Below are positions 8,174 to 15,566 of a DNA stretch of 64,000 bases, one piece after another. The notes beneath the pieces were generated by a model. That model did no database searches. It saw nothing but the letters and a program-made list of their open reading frames with translations, and was not told the DNA's origin. The stretch spans positions 2,108,001-2,172,000 of the forward strand of contig NZ_CP108529.1 of assembly GCF_036002945.1 (NCBI RefSeq). Reading direction: 5' to 3'. This stretch comes from Streptomyces sp. NBC_01224. GTDB lineage: Bacteria; Actinomycetota; Actinomycetes; Streptomycetales; Streptomycetaceae. The first letter of the stretch is position 1. Each line of letters starts with the position of its first letter. Made by a program: the position numbers and the translations under genes.

Positions 8174-9679
8174 ATGCCCCATACCCGCGCCAGTGCCTCC
8201 CCTCTGTTTGTGCCCCGTAAGGCGACGCGCGCCGAGCAGCGGGCCGCCCGATCCGGTTTCGCCGAAGCCCGCCGCCAGGCACGCCTCGCCGGAAACCCGT
8301 CCAAGCACCGCGCCGAGCAGACCCTCGACCCGGATCTGCGGCCCACCTATCCGCTCGCCGGTCGCCCCGGTCCGGCCTCCGCCCGCGGTGGCAAGCTCGC
8401 CCTGCCCGCCCACCGGATGACCACCGCCACAGCCAGTGGCGCGTACCCGTTCGTGGCCGAGGGCGGCCTGGGCGCCGAAGGGGTGTTCATCGGCCGCGAT
8501 GTGCACGCGGAGGCGGCCTTCTGCTTCGACCCGTTCTCGCTCTACAACAGCGGCAGGGTGGAGGGCTTCACCAACCCCAACGCGGTCCTGGCCGGAATCA
8601 TCGGCATGGGCAAGTCGGCGCTGGCGAAGTCGATCGCCACCCGGTCGATCGCCCACGGCTACCGGATCTACATCCCCTGCGATCCCAAGGGGGAGTGGAC
8701 CGGTGTCTCGCAGGCCCTCGGCGGCTACAGCATCGCCCTGGGCCCGGGGCTCCCCGGCCGGTTGAACCCGCTGGACGCCCCGGCCCGGCCCGCCTCCGTG
8801 AGCGAGGAGGACTGGTTTACGGAGGTTCGCAAGCGCCGTCTGCTGCTGCTGGCCAGCCTCGCCCGCACCGTACTGAAGCGCGACCTGCTGCCGATGGAGC
8901 ACACCGCCCTCGACCTGGCCCTGGATCTGGTCGTCGCTGACGCCGCCGCCCGGGGCACGGTGCCGCTGCTCGGCGAGATCGCGCACGTACTCGGCTCCCC
9001 CGAACGCCTCGACCAGGCCCTCGGCCACCAGGTGGGGCACCTCGGTTCGGCCGCCCAGGACCTCGCGCACGCCCTGAGGCGTCTCGTGCACGGCGATTTG
9101 AGCGGCATGTTCGACGCCCCGAGCACCGTGTCCTTCGATCCGACCACACCGATGCTGTCCATCGATCTTTCCCGTCTCGGCGGCTCCGGTGACGACACGG
9201 CATTGGTGCTGGCGATGACGTGTGCGAGCGCGTGGATGGAGTCAGCCCTCAGTGATCCCGATGGTGGTCGACGCTGGGTGATCTACGACGAGGCGTGGCG
9301 GCTGATGCGGCACGTCGGGCTGCTGGAGCGGATGCAGAGCCAGTGGAAGCTCTCCCGAGGGCTGGGCATCGCGAACCTGATGGTGATCCACCGCCTCAGC
9401 GATTTGCTCTCGGCGGGCGACGCCGGCTCACGCGGCCGAGTCCTGGCCGAGGGCCTGCTGGCCGACTGCTCCACCCGCATCATCTACCGCCAGGAGCCCG
9501 ACCAGCTCGCCGCCGCTGCATCTCTGCTCGGCCTGACCGGCGTCGAGACCCAGGCGGTGTCCGCCCTGACCAAGGGCCGAGGTCTGTGGAAGGTCGCCGA
9601 CCGCTCCTTCATCACCCAGCACATCCTCCACCCGGCCGAGCGGGAGCTGTTCGACACCGATGCCCGCATGGCGGCCTAG
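8174..9679 (+). CDS. VirB4-like conjugation ATPase
   Basis: Cytoplasmic motor ATPase of 501 residues. Walker A is GIIGMGKSA at about 141-149; the Walker B stretch RRWVIYDEAWRLM lies near 362-374 and supplies the Asp-Glu pair. Downstream helices (MQSQWKLSRGLGIANLMVIH, sensor-like RIIYRQEPDQL) match the HerA/FtsK-type fold of VirB4/TraC/ConE proteins. The usual N-terminal VirB4 domain is short here and seems to be supplied by the SCO6880-like gene. Start ATG 8174 follows CTGGAG. It would energise channel assembly and substrate transfer at the inner membrane. Confidence 0.85.
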   Translation: MPHTRASASPLFVPRKATRAEQRAARSGFAEARRQARLAGNPSKHRAEQTLDPDLRPTYPLAGRPGPASARGGKLALPAHRMTTATASGAYPFVAEGGLGAEGVFIGRDVHAEAAFCFDPFSLYNSGRVEGFTNPNAVLAGIIGMGKSALAKSIATRSIAHGYRIYIPCDPKGEWTGVSQALGGYSIALGPGLPGRLNPLDAPARPASVSEEDWFTEVRKRRLLLLASLARTVLKRDLLPMEHTALDLALDLVVADAAARGTVPLLGEIAHVLGSPERLDQALGHQVGHLGSAAQDLAHALRRLVHGDLSGMFDAPSTVSFDPTTPMLSIDLSRLGGSGDDTALVLAMTCASAWMESALSDPDGGRRWVIYDEAWRLMRHVGLLERMQSQWKLSRGLGIANLMVIHRLSDLLSAGDAGSRGRVLAEGLLADCSTRIIYRQEPDQLAAAASLLGLTGVETQAVSALTKGRGLWKVADRSFITQHILHPAERELFDTDARMAA

Positions 9680-9711
9680 CCCAACGACCAGCTCAGCAAA
9701 AGGGATCGATC

Positions 9712-10410
9712 ATGTCTGCTTCTTCTACTTCTCCTTCCTCCGGTGATAACCAGCCGTCGCAGGCCACCGACCCCTTGGCGTGGCGACGGCACCTCCCGGC
9801 ACTGGCCTCGGCCGCCGCCGGCATCAACGAGGCGTCCGACGCCTGGGACGCGGTCTCGGACTCCCTCTGCGACGCGGACGGCTGGCCGCTGGACGACAAG
9901 GTCTACGGGGACGGGAAGGTCAAGCGAGACGCCGAAGCGTGGAAGCACGCCGAGGTTTTCCTCGACCACGGACCCGAGGTGCTGGCCGGGGTCCGCGCCG
10001 CCGCCGACGGCCCCGACTACGTCGAGGGACCGATCAGTGACGACCTCCGTCGGCTGCGCGGGATCGACACCACCCTGCTCCGGGCGGAGGAGCTGCGGCA
10101 CGAATGGGACGGCGTCATGGCGCTCATGGACGGTTTGCAGCCGAGCGTGCTCCACCTCTACCAGGAGCGCGCCGAGGAGCACCGCAACACCGAAGGCTGG
10201 CACTACGCACACGAACTGTCGCATCAGGGAACGGCGTTGGTGCGCGTCGGCGAATACCTCACTCACCGGGCGGACGCCGAACGGCCGGCGCAGACCGAAC
10301 GGGCGCGCGTCGCCCTGACCCGGTCCACTCACAACACCCCTGCTGTGTCGCCCGCTTCGCCCCAGGTCCCCCCGGCATCGCATCCGCCGACTCCCGGTCG
10401 CTCGCGGTGA
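9712..10410 (+). CDS. transfer-operon accessory protein with basic C-terminal tail
   Basis: Protein of 232 residues starting at ATG 9712 after AAAAGGGA. A Ser/Thr-rich N-terminus leads to an acidic, mostly helical domain (residues ~20-185; ASDAWDAVSDSLCDADGWPL, EELRHEWDGVMALMDGL). From about 195 it becomes an extended tail: RARVALTRS followed by a Pro/Ser/Ala-rich run ending PTPGRSR. The same arrangement is found at the end of at least nine other proteins of this operon. No enzymatic motif is seen; family not recognised. Confidence 0.65.
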   Translation: MSASSTSPSSGDNQPSQATDPLAWRRHLPALASAAAGINEASDAWDAVSDSLCDADGWPLDDKVYGDGKVKRDAEAWKHAEVFLDHGPEVLAGVRAAADGPDYVEGPISDDLRRLRGIDTTLLRAEELRHEWDGVMALMDGLQPSVLHLYQERAEEHRNTEGWHYAHELSHQGTALVRVGEYLTHRADAERPAQTERARVALTRSTHNTPAVSPASPQVPPASHPPTPGRSR

Positions 10411-10433
10411 TCCCTAGCACGCAGTCACGGCAG

Positions 10434-10461
10434 CACCAAACCGCCCGATCATCGGATCCTC
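10434..10461 (+). promoter_or_regulatory. intergenic ACCAAA motif, copy 1
   Basis: CACCAAACCGCCCGATC followed by ATCGGATCCTC, about 80 bases before ATG 10541. It aligns with copies at 18511-18550 and 24668-24706 (consensus ACCAAA, ~6 bases, GAT, then CGGA and CTC). All three lie just upstream of a new gene set on the plus strand, so a shared promoter or operator is likely. Confidence 0.4.
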
Positions 10462-10540
10462 ATGGACCACCGCACTCCTTCAAGCTCCACACTCCCGGCG
10501 GCTCCCACCGTCCGACGGGGCGTTCGCAACGGAGAACTCC

Positions 10541-10756
10541 ATGCACCACGAAACCCCGCCCCCGACCGCCGAGTCCGATCCGCGTCGCCTTCAGGCCGCC
10601 CTCTGTTCCGCGCTCGGGCAGCGCGGCCTGGAGTGCACCGTCGAGTACGGCCTCAGCGACTACATCGTCCACGCCGAGCTTCCCGACGGTAGTTCGCTGA
10701 TCATCTCGCCCCCGCAGGAGCCGCCCTCCGCGCACCCCGAGTCCCCGGAAGGCTAG
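10541..10756 (+). CDS. small conserved-looking protein, unknown function
   Basis: Protein of 71 residues. The central part (RRLQAALCSALGQRGLECTV then YIVHAELPDGSSLIISP) looks like a small alpha-beta fold with amphipathic strands, and codon use is typical of the operon. ATG 10541 follows ACGGAGAACTCC with GGAG about 9 bases upstream. The stop codon TAG is immediately followed by the start of the next gene at 10757, so the pair is coupled. A copy of the ACCAAA motif lies upstream. Not recognised. Confidence 0.6.
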   Translation: MHHETPPPTAESDPRRLQAALCSALGQRGLECTVEYGLSDYIVHAELPDGSSLIISPPQEPPSAHPESPEG

Positions 10757-11152
10757 ATGGTCACCCGCCACCGGTCCGCCGAGCCTGCCGTCTACGAGGT
10801 GATCTACGACTCCGAGCCAGACGGTCCGCATGCGCGCCACGGCGGCAGCGTGCCGGATCTCCTCTCCGCTGTCGACGCTCGCCTGGACCAGCTTGGCGTA
10901 CCGCCCCGCCAGGAGCAGGAACGATCCGGCAAGGAGCGCGCCGCCAACGTGCTCCCGCCCGACTCCGCTCCATCCCGGGCGAGTGTCGCTCTCGCCTCTT
11001 CGCCGTCGATCGGCCAGCACGTGCTCCCGACCGGTCCGCCGACGGAGTCTTCCGCGCGGGCCGCGCTGCCGCCGGCTCGTCCCTCATCCGCCCCCCAGGC
11101 TCTGATCGACCGCGACCCAGGAGTCCTCCGTGCACCGCACCCCCAGACCTGA
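10757..11152 (+). CDS. small protein with alpha-beta N-domain and disordered tail
   Basis: Protein of 131 residues beginning at ATG 10757, directly after the previous stop. Residues 1-50 (YEVIYDSEPDGPHARHGG, LLSAVDARLDQLGV) form a compact domain; the remaining ~80 are Ser/Pro/Ala-rich with the motif SRASVALASSPS, similar to the tails of neighbouring proteins but without the basic GR-x-R end. A role in the transfer apparatus is inferred from position only. Confidence 0.55.
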   Translation: MVTRHRSAEPAVYEVIYDSEPDGPHARHGGSVPDLLSAVDARLDQLGVPPRQEQERSGKERAANVLPPDSAPSRASVALASSPSIGQHVLPTGPPTESSARAALPPARPSSAPQALIDRDPGVLRAPHPQT

Positions 11153-11202
11153 TCCGCCCGTCGCCCGCACCCGTAACCGCACCCGCCTCGGATGGATCTG
11201 CC

Positions 11203-11967
11203 ATGCCCAGCCACTACGACGTGCTGCCCGACCTGGCCTTCGGCCACCACCCCGTCCACGGCATCGTCGCCGCGAACCCGAAGAACCTCGCGGCCAGCAC
11301 CTGGATGCTCAAGGGATTCGACTTCCATCCCGTCCGCGACCAGCCGACGTTGTACGCGCTGGCCGACCAAAACCGTGACGGACACGGCCGTACGAGCCGG
11401 GCCATCGAGCTGCTGCGCAAGGCCGGCTACCAGGTCGATGTGGACGCCGCACTTGACCCTGCACTGGCGCCCGACACGGCACAGGTACGCGACCGCGGTC
11501 CGCTTGGTGAACCAGACGTCGCCTTCGCCGATCACCCGCAGCTCGGCATCGTCGCAGCCCTCGACGACCGCGTCTTCGGCCTCAGCGGGCTCGTGCTGGT
11601 GGAGGACGGCTGGCGGCACAACTCGAGCCTGGACATCTACACGCTCCCCGCGACTACCGATCGCGTCGAGGCGCTGGGGAAAGTCGCCGACGCCACGGTG
11701 GCCCTGCACTGTTCGGGGCTCCAGGTCGCAGTGCAGCCCCGCCTCGCTCAAGAGGTGACAGCCCGGCCCCGTCCTGCTGCCACGCCGGCCGCCGGCCGTG
11801 AGCGCGGCCATGGTCCCGCTCGCGCGTCTCCGTTGAGCGCCGCCGCGCTCGCCGCCAGCCCGGCCCGTGCCGGTATCCCGGGCAGGGCGCCGGTCCCCGC
11901 CTCCGCCGTCACCACAGCGGCGGTCCGGCCGGTTGACCCCCGCATCGCGTACTCACGCGACCGCTGA
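11203..11967 (+). CDS. transfer-operon protein with duplicated domain and C-terminal tail
   Basis: Protein of 254 residues starting at ATG 11203. Two related halves are visible: HYDVLPDLAFGHHPVHGIVA with LKGFDFHPV, and EPDVAFADHPQLGIVAALDD with LVLVEDGWRHN, each with a D-x-A-F-x-x-H-P pattern, so the domain is an internal duplication of about 90 residues. From ~180 a disordered Ala/Pro/Arg tail ends in YSRDR. It is the last plus-strand gene before the inserted caspase module. Function unknown. Confidence 0.62.
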   Translation: MPSHYDVLPDLAFGHHPVHGIVAANPKNLAASTWMLKGFDFHPVRDQPTLYALADQNRDGHGRTSRAIELLRKAGYQVDVDAALDPALAPDTAQVRDRGPLGEPDVAFADHPQLGIVAALDDRVFGLSGLVLVEDGWRHNSSLDIYTLPATTDRVEALGKVADATVALHCSGLQVAVQPRLAQEVTARPRPAATPAAGRERGHGPARASPLSAAALAASPARAGIPGRAPVPASAVTTAAVRPVDPRIAYSRDR

Positions 11968-12033
11968 TCCAACTAGGTAAGTCGGGTGGCCGACGACTGG
12001 GAGGGATGACGTTCCTCCTCTGTCTCGGGCACA

Positions 12034-12056
12034 GGGAGCGCGGCCGCCGCGCTCCC
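12034..12056 (+). terminator. hairpin after the first transfer-gene block
   Basis: Perfect 10-bp stem GGGAGCGCGG / CCGCGCTCCC with a 3-base loop, 67 bases after the stop at 11967 and between convergent gene blocks. No U-tract follows, as is common in Streptomyces. The 318-base gap 11968-12285 holds nothing else I can support. Confidence 0.5.
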
Positions 12057-12285
12057 GTACAGCAACGGCCCCACTGAAGGCGTCGACGCCGAGACCAATC
12101 GGATCACGTACCAGATACACGAACAGAGCAGGCTTCCCACTTCATCGCCAGCGCACCCTCTTCGGACAGAGGCACCCGCCGTCACCCTCGCATGTGAGAC
12201 GGCGGCGTCCGCTCTGGGACAGCTCCGGCCACGGCGGCATCGTTGCTGCCGCCGGGGCGCGTGCTTGGCTCGCCTGTTGCTTCGA

Positions 12286-13113
12286 TCAGCCCAGATAGCG
12301 GGTTACGGCCTGGGCCGTCTCCCGGTTCGCGAGGTAGCCGGCCGCTTTGTGGAAGGCGAAGGCTCCGATCCCCGTTCGGGCATTGGTGGTCACCTTGTCG
12401 AAGTGCTCGGTGAGGGGCTGGGGGATTGCGACGAGGTCGCCAGGGTCCGCAATGTTGACCCAGGCAGCCGCGCCGTGCGGTCGGCTCCCCTTGCCGTCGG
12501 TGTACGGGTGCTGAAGGTGCGGGAAGACGATGTCGGGCATGGCGAGCGGGGACCCGACGGTGATCAAGGCGTCCACCTTCACGTCGTGCCGCCACAGGGT
12601 GTCGTATGCCACCACGGATCCCAGCGAGTGGGCGATCAGTACGGTGGGCGAAGTCCGCTCGATTGCCTCCACGAGCCGTGCCTGGACCGCTTCGCGAGTG
12701 GTTGGGGAGTGCAGGTAGGCGACGAGGTCGGGGAAGAAGCGGGCGATCAGACGCCGGACGGTGTCGTTGTCGAGCCCCTTTCGGCGGGCGACCGCATCGG
12801 CAACCCAGCGCAAGGGAGTGGCAATGCGCCCTTGGGCCTCGTCGAGGTTCACGCCGTGCAGTTCGGCCCATCGGCGGGCGGCGTCGGCGGCCTCGGGCGG
12901 CAAGTGGTCCAGGTCCTCACCCTGGGGGATCTCGCCGGTGGGCTGCAGGAGGTCCGCGTAGTACACCATGTGCACGTCCGCCGCCTCGACGGGAGTTTCC
13001 AACCCGCGGTTGAGAGCCGCGGTCCACACCGCGCCGAGGCGGGCGGCGGCAGCGGGCGGTTCACGGTCGGGATCGAACTGGTTGACGCCGTGGATGGTCA
13101 GGATGTGGGGCAT
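12286..13113 (-). CDS. alpha/beta-hydrolase (PGAP1/lipase-like), third gene of the caspase-STAND module
   Basis: Serine hydrolase of 275 residues. It opens with the strand ILTIHGVNQF and has the nucleophile elbow at Ser163 (VLIAHSLGSVVAYDTLW), with DALITVGSPLAMPD next and an acid/His region in ADPGDLVAIPQPLTEHFD. This resembles the PGAP1/lipase-like hydrolases often used as effectors in predicted NTP-dependent conflict systems. The start ATG 13113 overlaps the WD40 stop by one base (TGATG), so it is made together with the sensor proteins. Likely substrates are lipids or protein esters; that is inference. Last gene of the three-gene minus-strand operon. Confidence 0.8.
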   Translation of the reverse strand: MPHILTIHGVNQFDPDREPPAAAARLGAVWTAALNRGLETPVEAADVHMVYYADLLQPTGEIPQGEDLDHLPPEAADAARRWAELHGVNLDEAQGRIATPLRWVADAVARRKGLDNDTVRRLIARFFPDLVAYLHSPTTREAVQARLVEAIERTSPTVLIAHSLGSVVAYDTLWRHDVKVDALITVGSPLAMPDIVFPHLQHPYTDGKGSRPHGAAAWVNIADPGDLVAIPQPLTEHFDKVTTNARTGIGAFAFHKAAGYLANRETAQAVTRYLG

Positions 13114-15566
13114 CAGTCACTTCCTCGCGGTGCGGGCGGTTGCTGCTGGGTGGTGGTGAAGACGGAGACTTCGCGGCCGTATCCGACGACGAGAGTTCCG
13201 TTCTCATGGGCGACTGTCTGAACGAAGTCGGGCAGGTCGATGCGGTCGATCTGGTCTCCGCTCGTTGGATCCCAGATGCGCACCGTGCCGTCCCTGCTGC
13301 CGGAGAACAGGACCCGATGCCCGGCGAGTTCACCGAACACGAGGGACCGAACGGCGTCTCGGTGCCCGCGCAGTGTGCGTAGTAGGGCGCCGTCGTCGAG
13401 GCGTCGCAGCGTGATCAATCCGGCGTCGTCTCCGGCCGCGGTACAGGGCGTCGAGTCGATTTCGGCCGCTGCTACGGCCTTGACAGCCTCGCTGTGGAAT
13501 CGCCGTTGCAGTGGCCGACCGTCCTCCAGTGAGATGACGCGGTAGTCGCCGTTGAAGTGGCCGGTGACGACCGCAGGTCCGTGGGCGCCGTCGGCGATGG
13601 CCAGACAGGCGACGCTCTCTTCGCGTGAGGAGGGAACGAGCAGGCGGTCGGGCTGGCGGCCCGTGTAGGGCTCCCAACGTGCGGCGGTGCCGTCGTTCGT
13701 TCCCACGATCACCTGGATTCGTCCATTGACGCCGGTGTGTACGGCCACTGTGTTGATCGCCGCGCTGCCCATGCGGAGGGTGACGTCGCGTCGTCGCGTG
13801 GCGTAGTCCCACACGGCGAGCACGCCGCCAGCTCCACCGGCGACGATTTTCGCCCGGTGATCGTGGGCGAAGACGGCGCACGCCTGGAGGAAGTCCCGTT
13901 CGGGCACCGTCACGCGGGCCAGGGACCGCCCCGTGCCCGCGTCGAAAATCCGCACGTACGGGTCACTGCAGGTGGTGACGGCCTGAAGCAGGCCGTCCTC
14001 CTGGTGCAGTGCGACGGCGCGGACCCAGTTCCCGTGCCCCTCGGGAGCTTCGGACGGCCGCTCGCGGCGTAGGTCCCAGGTCCGAACCGTGCAGTCCTTC
14101 GAGCCGGTCACCGCGATGGGACGGCTTTCCACGTCGGCGGCGGCCATGGCGGTGACGTCACTTGTGTGTCCTGCGAGAACGTCGCGAGGCTGACCGGATT
14201 CGGCGTCCCAGGTACGGACGGTGTCGTCTTCGGAGGACGTGAGCAGAACGCGCCGACCTCCGACGGTGTGGGTTGTGATGACAGTGATGGGAGCTGCGTG
14301 GGCCTGTGTCGTCTTCAGGAGCTCGCCCGAGTCGAGATTCCAGGTACGCAGGGTTCCGTCGCGGTGGCCGACGATGGCGCACCAGCGGTCGCGGGAGGCA
14401 TGAACGGTGAGGGCTGTCACAGCGTCCCGCAGCCGTGTGGCGCCGGGGGCGTGGAGGGTGTGGAGGGTATGGAGGACCGTTCCAGTGTGTGCGTGCACGA
14501 CGGTGCAGGCGCCGCTGGCATGACCGAAGAGGGCGATGCTCTGGTCCCCGACGTCGCCGACGAACTGGGCGGTGACTCGGTCGGCCTTGCGCAGCACACC
14601 ACGGTGCAATATGGCTCCGTCGGGGAGGGTGAAGGCGCTGACGACATTTCCCTCGGTCACGCTGAGGCCGAACCGTGTGCCGCGTTCCCGGCAGGCGGCG
14701 ACGTACCGTGCCTGCCTGCCAGCGGCGGTGACGGTGATCGCGCGCACGGCCCGTGTCCCCCGGGGCAGGTCGACCACGACGGGGCCGCCGCCCGTCGCCA
14801 GGACGACGCGGCCGTCTGCGGCGGGGGCGAGCTGTCTCACCGCGCTGCCCGTGTCCAGAACACCCAGCGGTTCACCCGACAGCGGGTCCCACCACACGAG
14901 CCGGTCGCTCCCCGTCAGGACGATGCTCCGCCCCTGCACAGATGCGACCGCGACAGCGTCAACAGGAGCGGTGTGCAGCAGAACGTGCCGTGCCTGGCCG
15001 GTGCGGAGATCCCAGATTCGTGCCGTACGGTCCGCGCTGGCCGTAACGGCCACGGCAGTGTCGATGAGCCCTGCGACAAGGATCGCGTTGATGCCCCCAC
15101 CATGCCCGGACATGGTGGCGCCGGCCGACGAGGAGACGTTGTCGGCGGTTGACCAGACACAGCGCCAGGTCGGTTGCCGTCCTCCCGGCGAGATCTCGAT
15201 CCGCTCCGCAAGATCCCCGTGTCCGAGTCGCCTCGCGTCTAGAGCGAGGATCTGACGTCTGGCACCGGTGTCCACGTGCTGATGCCAACTCAGCGAGGCG
15301 CAATACACGTCGAGGAGCTGGCGGGTCAGCCCGGGAAGATCGTCACGGAAAGGGGGCAGCGCGGCGAGAATCGACCGGGGTTCCGCGTTGATGAGGAACT
15401 CGCCGTCCGAGAAGAGACGCATCAGAGCAGGCCAGCCGACGCGTGCGGCATGCTCGACGGCATGCCGGCGCATGTACGGGTCGGCTAGGTCCCAGCGATC
15501 GGATCCACCCGAGTGTGGAAGGGCCTTAAGTAACTCGCGGAAGACCGCATCCTCCGGACCGTTCAT
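13113..15566 (-). CDS. WD40 beta-propeller protein, sensor half of a split STAND receptor
   Basis: Protein of 817 residues. Residues 1-150 are helical (EDAVFRELLKALP, DLADPYMRRHAVEHAARVGW, FLINAEPRSILAALPP), the kind of segment that usually continues a STAND ATPase. From about 150 to the end run some twelve to fourteen WD40 blades, for example TASADRTARIWDLRTG, TSSEDDTVRTWDAESG, TGSKDCTVRTWDLRRE and SGSRDGTVRIWDPTSG, enough for two propellers. Its ATG 15566 lies within the ATGA of the caspase-STAND stop, so it is a four-base-overlap partner. Expected to recognise the trigger; the ligand is unknown. Confidence 0.87.
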   Translation of the reverse strand: MNGPEDAVFRELLKALPHSGGSDRWDLADPYMRRHAVEHAARVGWPALMRLFSDGEFLINAEPRSILAALPPFRDDLPGLTRQLLDVYCASLSWHQHVDTGARRQILALDARRLGHGDLAERIEISPGGRQPTWRCVWSTADNVSSSAGATMSGHGGGINAILVAGLIDTAVAVTASADRTARIWDLRTGQARHVLLHTAPVDAVAVASVQGRSIVLTGSDRLVWWDPLSGEPLGVLDTGSAVRQLAPAADGRVVLATGGGPVVVDLPRGTRAVRAITVTAAGRQARYVAACRERGTRFGLSVTEGNVVSAFTLPDGAILHRGVLRKADRVTAQFVGDVGDQSIALFGHASGACTVVHAHTGTVLHTLHTLHAPGATRLRDAVTALTVHASRDRWCAIVGHRDGTLRTWNLDSGELLKTTQAHAAPITVITTHTVGGRRVLLTSSEDDTVRTWDAESGQPRDVLAGHTSDVTAMAAADVESRPIAVTGSKDCTVRTWDLRRERPSEAPEGHGNWVRAVALHQEDGLLQAVTTCSDPYVRIFDAGTGRSLARVTVPERDFLQACAVFAHDHRAKIVAGGAGGVLAVWDYATRRRDVTLRMGSAAINTVAVHTGVNGRIQVIVGTNDGTAARWEPYTGRQPDRLLVPSSREESVACLAIADGAHGPAVVTGHFNGDYRVISLEDGRPLQRRFHSEAVKAVAAAEIDSTPCTAAGDDAGLITLRRLDDGALLRTLRGHRDAVRSLVFGELAGHRVLFSGSRDGTVRIWDPTSGDQIDRIDLPDFVQTVAHENGTLVVGYGREVSVFTTTQQQPPAPRGSD

